Positions 60,550 to 64,000 of a stretch of DNA of 64,000 nt are shown here, one piece after another. The stretch covers positions 1-64,000 of the forward strand of contig NZ_BOPA01000021.1 of the NCBI RefSeq assembly GCF_016863515.1, in the 5' to 3' direction. Origin of the DNA: Micromonospora gifhornensis (lineage in GTDB: Bacteria; Actinomycetota; Actinomycetes; Mycobacteriales; Micromonosporaceae). A model generated the notes under the pieces. It saw only the letters and a list, made by a program, of their open reading frames with translations, did not search any database and was not told where the DNA came from. How positions within the stretch are numbered: position 1 is the first letter of the stretch; each line of letters begins with the position of its first letter. The translations under genes and the position numbers were made by a program.

Positions 60550-61013
60550 AGCCGGCAGCGAAGCCCGTACGCTGGTTGAATCCGGACGAGGAGCGGGCGT
60601 GGCGGGCGTACCGGCGGGTGATGGTCGCCGTCTCGACCGGCACCACCGGTGATCTCGCGGCGATCGGGCTCTCCGAACCCGACTACGAGGTGCTGAGCAC
60701 CCTCTCGGAGCGACCCGACCACACAAGCGGCCTGGGCGAGCAGGCCGACAAGATGGGCTGGTCACGCAGTCGTCTGTCCCGGCACGCCACCCGGATGGAG
60801 GCTCGCGGTCTGCTGCGACGCACCCCCGACCCGAACGACGGTCGCGGCTGCCTGCTCACCCTCACCGCCCAGGGTCTGGCCGCTCTCGAAGAGGCCGCAC
60901 CGACCCACGTCGAGTCGGTACGACGTCATTTCATCGACCGACTCGACGCGGAAGACTTCAGCGCCATCGAACGGATCGCCCGGAAGCTGGAAGAACCCAC
61001 AGCCGACAGCTGA
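60540..61013 (+). CDS. MarR-family transcriptional regulator
   Basis: A 157-residue winged-helix regulator. It has LSEPDYEVLSTLSERPDHTSGLGEQADKMGWSRSRLSRHATRMEARGLLRRTPDPNDGRGCLLTLTAQG, the MarR recognition helix and wing. The transcript is predicted leaderless: TAGATT ends 6 nt before the ATG. Because the inverted repeat at 60499-60549 covers both start regions, it probably represses itself and the FMN-reductase/GNAT gene until a small ligand releases it. Confidence 0.94.
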   Translation: MSTKPAAKPVRWLNPDEERAWRAYRRVMVAVSTGTTGDLAAIGLSEPDYEVLSTLSERPDHTSGLGEQADKMGWSRSRLSRHATRMEARGLLRRTPDPNDGRGCLLTLTAQGLAALEEAAPTHVESVRRHFIDRLDAEDFSAIERIARKLEEPTADS

Positions 61014-61180
61014 TCGGGCGCGGCGATAATGACATTCCCGTGGCACGGAATGACGAACGCCCGAACCAGTCCTCTCTTCGGATCAGAATGCCACTGATTG
61101 GCTCGTTGTCGATGAGCCGTAATGCTATTCGACAGACCGCGGAGATCGAATTCACGCGGTCCGCAAGCGGGTCGAGGCGC

Positions 61181-61230
61181 CTAGCCGGCAGCGAGTGTCA
61201 GCAGCTCAAGAGCATGATGCTGCCGGCTAG
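61181..61230. repeat. Inverted repeat with 12-bp arms
   Basis: CTAGCCGGCAGC (61181-61192) and GCTGCCGGCTAG (61219-61230) are perfect inverted arms enclosing 26 nt. It lies 168 bp after the MarR stop and 10 bp from a second, longer hairpin. Confidence 0.6.
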
Positions 61231-61240
61231 GACTCTCGGT

Positions 61241-61277
61241 GCGTCAGCGACAAGAGGCAATTCCTTGTCGCTGACGC
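61241..61277. terminator. 14-bp hairpin in the gene-free gap
   Basis: GCGTCAGCGACAAG (61241-61254) and CTTGTCGCTGACGC (61264-61277) pair perfectly around a 9-nt loop. It is the strongest hairpin of the gap, between convergent genes, and sits 15 bp past the stop of a possible 12-codon ORF on the - strand. It has no U-run. Confidence 0.6.
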
Positions 61278-61291
61278 CGGTTCACTGACCG

Positions 61292-61330
61292 TCAGACCGC
61301 GTTGGCCACTCCACGAACGTCACCCTTCAC
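61292..61330 (-). CDS. Possible 12-codon micro-ORF with strong ribosome site
   Basis: GTG starts a short ORF (MKGDVRGVANAV) that is preceded at 8 nt by AGGAGG, part of AGGAGGTGATC, an extended complement of the 16S rRNA 3' end. A strong hairpin follows the stop. The peptide matches nothing I recognise, and a promoter is not certain. The ribosome site is better than at most real genes here, which is why it is listed. Confidence 0.25.
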   Translation of the reverse strand: MKGDVRGVANAV

Positions 61331-61559
61331 CGTGATCACCTCCTAGAATTAGGGACCGCGTGATGGTGAATCAGCGTACGCGCATGCCTTCACGATCGAC
61401 ACACGCAGCGCACGTTCTTTTCTCAGTCCGTCAAGGGCACATCAGTTCCCCTTGCCAACAACCGAGCACAGAACAGCAGGTAATGCGCTGAATGGTCGCG
61501 CTCGTCAATATCGACGCGTTACAGTCCGAACTGGACACTGCCGCGAGCCTGCTCTCGGA

Positions 61560-63083
61560 TCAGCGGTTGTCCAGGATCAGATCGGCCGCCCGCTCCCCGA
61601 TCATGAGGGTCGGTGCGGCGGTGTTGCCGGCGGGCGTGACGGGCATGACCGAGGCGTCGGCGATCCGCAGCCCTGCCACGCCGTGCACGACGAGCTGAGG
61701 ATCGACGACGGCCAGCGGGTCGGTGCCGATGCGTGCCGTACCCACCTGGTGCTGGCCGCTGTCCACCGACGCCCTCACGTAGTCGCGGAGCTCGCCGCGG
61801 CTCATGCGGTCGGGCCCGGGATAGACCTCGGATTTGATCCACGTGTCGAGCGCCGGCTGCCGGGCGACATCCCGCAGTGATTCGAGATGGTCGACCAGCG
61901 CGTCCAGGTCGCGGCGGTCGGACAGGATGCCGGGGTCGATCAGCGGCGCGTCGGCGGGGTCCGCGGAGCGCAGCCGCACCTCGCCCTGACTGTGCGGGTG
62001 CAGCAGCAGGGCCAGGGCGGTGAATCCCCGGTCCGGCAGGTTCTCCGTGATGGTGGAGTAGACGAAGGAGATGAAGACCGCCTGGCGGTCGGGCTGGATC
62101 GTCCCGGTGTCCGCCGAATCGGTGATCAGCTGCGCCTCGATGCCGGTCATCCGGGGCGCCGGAACGTCGAGACGGCTCTCCCACACCATGGGGCTACCCA
62201 CGTGGTCGCGGAGGTTCCGCCCGACGCCGGGCAACTCCCGCACCACCTCGATGCCGTGCTGGCGTAGGTGCTCGGGGGCACCGATGCCGGAGAGCATGAG
62301 AAGGTGCGGGGTGCCGAAGACACCGGCGGAGAGCACGACCTCCTTCTCGGCCCGGATGACGCGCCGCTGGCCGTCGCGGACGTACTCGACGCCGACCGCC
62401 CGGCCGTTCTCGATGACGATCCTCGTCACCAACGCGTCGGTGATGACCCGCAGCGACGCGGAATCGGCGACCGGTTGCGCGTACGCCCGCCATGCGGTCA
62501 CCCGCTCCCCCCGGTGAAGGGTGGCCTGCGCGTAGCTCGCGCCCCGGCTGTCCTCGGCGTTGTAGTCGTCGTTGTAGGGGTGTCCGGCCTGAACAGCCGC
62601 GTCGACGAAGGCGGTCACGAGCGGGTCCGGGTCGGTGTTGTGGTGCACCCGCAGCGGCCCGTCGGTGCCTCGGCCGGCCCGGCCCGGTCCGTCGTAGTTC
62701 TCGATCCGACGGAAGTACGGTTCGACCTCCCGCCACGACCAACCGGTGGCACCGGCGGCGGCCCACGCGTCGTAGTCGCTTCGCGCGCCGCGGACGTACA
62801 GCATGCCGTTGAGGATCGTGCTGCCGCCGAGACTCCGGCCGCGAGGCTGGTAGAGAACGCGGTTGTTGGCGTGCGCCTGCGGCACTGTGGACAGCTTCCA
62901 GTCCACCTCACTGGCGAACAGGGCTCCCGCCCCGAACGGGCTGCCGATCTCGGGCCGTCCGTCCGTCGGGCCGGCCTCCAGGACGGTGACGCGATGTCCC
63001 GCGTCGATGAGCCGCCGGACGACCACCGAGCCGGCCGTGCCGGCACCGACGACGACCACGTCACTGCTGTCGATGTTTGTCAC
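61560..63083 (-). CDS. GMC-family FAD-dependent oxidoreductase
   Basis: A 507-residue flavoprotein (choline dehydrogenase / glucose-methanol-choline family). The Rossmann motif VVVVGAGTAGSVVVRRL with Glu at the end of the second strand (VLEAGP) is N-terminal; the RGRSLGGSTILNGMLYVRG FAD loop follows; the catalytic His is in SGQHQVGTARIG and the second active-site Asn in TPAGNTAAPTLMIGERAADLIL. The substrate (an alcohol) is unknown. The GTG start at 63083 lies 15 bp after the LLM gene on the same strand, so the two are probably co-transcribed. Confidence 0.93.
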   Translation of the reverse strand: MTNIDSSDVVVVGAGTAGSVVVRRLIDAGHRVTVLEAGPTDGRPEIGSPFGAGALFASEVDWKLSTVPQAHANNRVLYQPRGRSLGGSTILNGMLYVRGARSDYDAWAAAGATGWSWREVEPYFRRIENYDGPGRAGRGTDGPLRVHHNTDPDPLVTAFVDAAVQAGHPYNDDYNAEDSRGASYAQATLHRGERVTAWRAYAQPVADSASLRVITDALVTRIVIENGRAVGVEYVRDGQRRVIRAEKEVVLSAGVFGTPHLLMLSGIGAPEHLRQHGIEVVRELPGVGRNLRDHVGSPMVWESRLDVPAPRMTGIEAQLITDSADTGTIQPDRQAVFISFVYSTITENLPDRGFTALALLLHPHSQGEVRLRSADPADAPLIDPGILSDRRDLDALVDHLESLRDVARQPALDTWIKSEVYPGPDRMSRGELRDYVRASVDSGQHQVGTARIGTDPLAVVDPQLVVHGVAGLRIADASVMPVTPAGNTAAPTLMIGERAADLILDNR

Positions 63084-63098
63084 TGTTCCCCCGTCTGG

Positions 63099-64000
63099 TC
63101 AGTTGTTGATCGGTTCGGCACTCGATCCGGGCGTCACGGTCGTCCCGTGTCCGCCCGTCGTGCCGGGGTAGGTGGTCGCCGGGACGGTGAGCTCCCGGCG
63201 GAGAACTGGGGCGACCTCGGTGGCCAGCCGCTCCACCGACGCGAGCAGTTGCCCCTGCGGCATCCCGCCGAAGCCGATGTGCAGCAGCAACCGGCTGATC
63301 CCGTACGCCTCGTGGTAGGCCGCGACCTTGTCGATGACCTCCTGGGCGCTACCGACGACGAGGGCTCCCCGTGGGCCGGTGAAGGCGTCGAACTTCTCGG
63401 GCGTGAGCACGAATCCCTGACCCCGCTTGTGGTTGTTGTCGCGGAATCCGGCGGTGAAGTACGGGTACATCGTCCGCCGCGCCTCCTGGCTGGTGCTGCC
63501 GACGTAGCCCTGCACGCCGACCCCGACCCGCAGGGTGGCCGGGTCGTGACCGGCCTGTTCGGCTGCGCGTCGGTACAGCTCGGTGATGCCGGCGTGACCG
63601 TCGACGGTGCCGAGCAGGACGCCGAGCATCATGGGCAGCCCACGGGCACCGGTCTGGGCGGCGGAGGCCGGGGTTCCGCCGACACCGACCCAGACCGGCA
63701 GTTCGTCCTGCAGGGACCGGGGTGCGATGTCGGCCTCCTGTAGCGGCGCGCGGAAGCGCCCGCCCGACCAGCTGAGCGGGTTGGTCTCACGGATCCGCAG
63801 CAGCAGGTCGAGCTTCTCCCGGAACAGCTCCGCGTAATCGGCGAGGTCGTAGCCGAACAGTGGAAAGGACTCGGTGTACGACCCGCGGCCGGCGATGATC
63901 TCGGCACGGCCACCGGAGAGCAGGTCCAGGGTGGCGAACTGTTCCCAGACGCGGACCGGGTCCTCGGAGCCGAGCACGGTGACGGCGCTGGTCAAACGGA
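63099..64000 (-). CDS. LLM-class flavin-dependent oxidoreductase, 5'-truncated by window end
   Basis: The C-terminal 300 residues of a luciferase-like monooxygenase. The first visible residues (TSAVTVLGSEDPVRVWEQFATLDLLSGGRAEIIAGRGSYTESFPLFGYDL) belong to a strand that is normally about residue 60, so roughly 60 residues lie outside the window. The Met at 63995 is therefore not the true start. IAGRGSYTESFPLFG and DELPVWVGVGGTPASAAQ are family signatures. It is upstream of the GMC oxidoreductase by 15 bp, suggesting a two-enzyme oxidation unit. Confidence 0.92.
   Translation of the reverse strand, partial: RLTSAVTVLGSEDPVRVWEQFATLDLLSGGRAEIIAGRGSYTESFPLFGYDLADYAELFREKLDLLLRIRETNPLSWSGGRFRAPLQEADIAPRSLQDELPVWVGVGGTPASAAQTGARGLPMMLGVLLGTVDGHAGITELYRRAAEQAGHDPATLRVGVGVQGYVGSTSQEARRTMYPYFTAGFRDNNHKRGQGFVLTPEKFDAFTGPRGALVVGSAQEVIDKVAAYHEAYGISRLLLHIGFGGMPQGQLLASVERLATEVAPVLRRELTVPATTYPGTTGGHGTTVTPGSSAEPINN

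Larger units (their letters stand above)
61014..61559. other. Gene-free 546-bp gap between convergent genes
   Basis: No reading frame here has convincing codon bias or family resemblance. The frame 61040-61288 on the + strand looks spurious. The gap is visibly less GC-rich than the genes and contains two long inverted repeats (61181-61230, 61241-61277) and a 12-codon ORF behind a strong ribosome site on the - strand (61292-61330). It may encode a small RNA, carry terminators for both strands, or be a decayed element. Confidence 0.6.

Noticed and set aside
61040-61288. 82-codon + strand frame in the gene-free gap
   Set aside because: Codon third positions lack the GC bias of real genes here, there is no domain, and it runs through two inverted repeats.

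Overview
The window is very GC-rich, dense and typically actinobacterial. Many starts are GTG, genes often overlap by 4 bp (ATGA or GTGA), and several starts lie 6 nt behind a TANNNT-like -10 hexamer, as in leaderless mRNAs. The gene content (DivIVA-like coiled-coil protein, LAL-type LuxR regulator, DUF3558-like lipoproteins, CBM2-bearing glycoside hydrolase, C-minus ribosomal L36, CstR-like repressor) suggests a soil actinomycete, probably Micromonosporaceae. That placement is inference from sequence style, not a database result. No rRNA, tRNA, CRISPR array, insertion sequence or prophage was seen.

Layout. 1-307: non-coding, with two copies of a small palindromic repeat and a G-rich tract. 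308-5317: iron-siderophore uptake operon (ATPase, lipoprotein, fused double permease, siderophore-interacting reductase) behind an iron box. 5576-12576: DivIVA-like coiled-coil protein, large LuxR regulator, two lipoproteins and a FUSC-type membrane protein. 12711-18528: secreted GH5 cellulase, YccF and DedA membrane proteins, a VKOR/DsbA-like disulfide pair and a CDF metal exporter. 18619-22445: SMR exporter, flavin monooxygenase, BASS symporter and a secreted FN3-CBM2 protein. 22522-27488: lutABC lactate-utilisation genes, divergent GH18 chitinase and a nucleosidase. 27534-33208: diguanylate cyclase, a hypothetical protein, and a resistance-like VOC / UvrA-like ABC / AraC cassette. 33485-39607: an 1820-residue eukaryote-type single-chain acyl-CoA carboxylase and a GNAT. 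39646-44370: reactive-sulfur locus (CstR-like repressor, rhodanese, SulP, carbonic-anhydrase-like protein, CstB-like persulfide dioxygenase) with three copies of one palindromic operator. 44399-46227: membrane protein, Cys-free L36, cold-shock protein, GrpB. 46285-54433: complete urease operon ureABCEFGD followed by a urea channel and an ammonium transporter carrying a C-terminal PII-like domain. 54621-64000: frameshifted sugar MFS transporter, methionine aminopeptidase, small regulators, two oxidoreductase operons, an FMN-reductase/GNAT fusion divergent from a MarR regulator, a structured gene-free gap, and a GMC / LLM oxidoreductase pair cut by the window end.

Together the genes describe a saprophyte: polysaccharide hydrolysis (GH5, GH18, CBM2), siderophore iron capture, urea uptake, hydrolysis and ammonium handling, and detoxification of sulfide/persulfide, metals and redox-active compounds. 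The strongest leads are the sulfur locus with its three operators, the eukaryote-like carboxylase, the Amt-PII fusion downstream of urease, a 19-bp-spacer MerR/SoxR-type promoter at 59377-59407, and a recurrent leaderless promoter layout.
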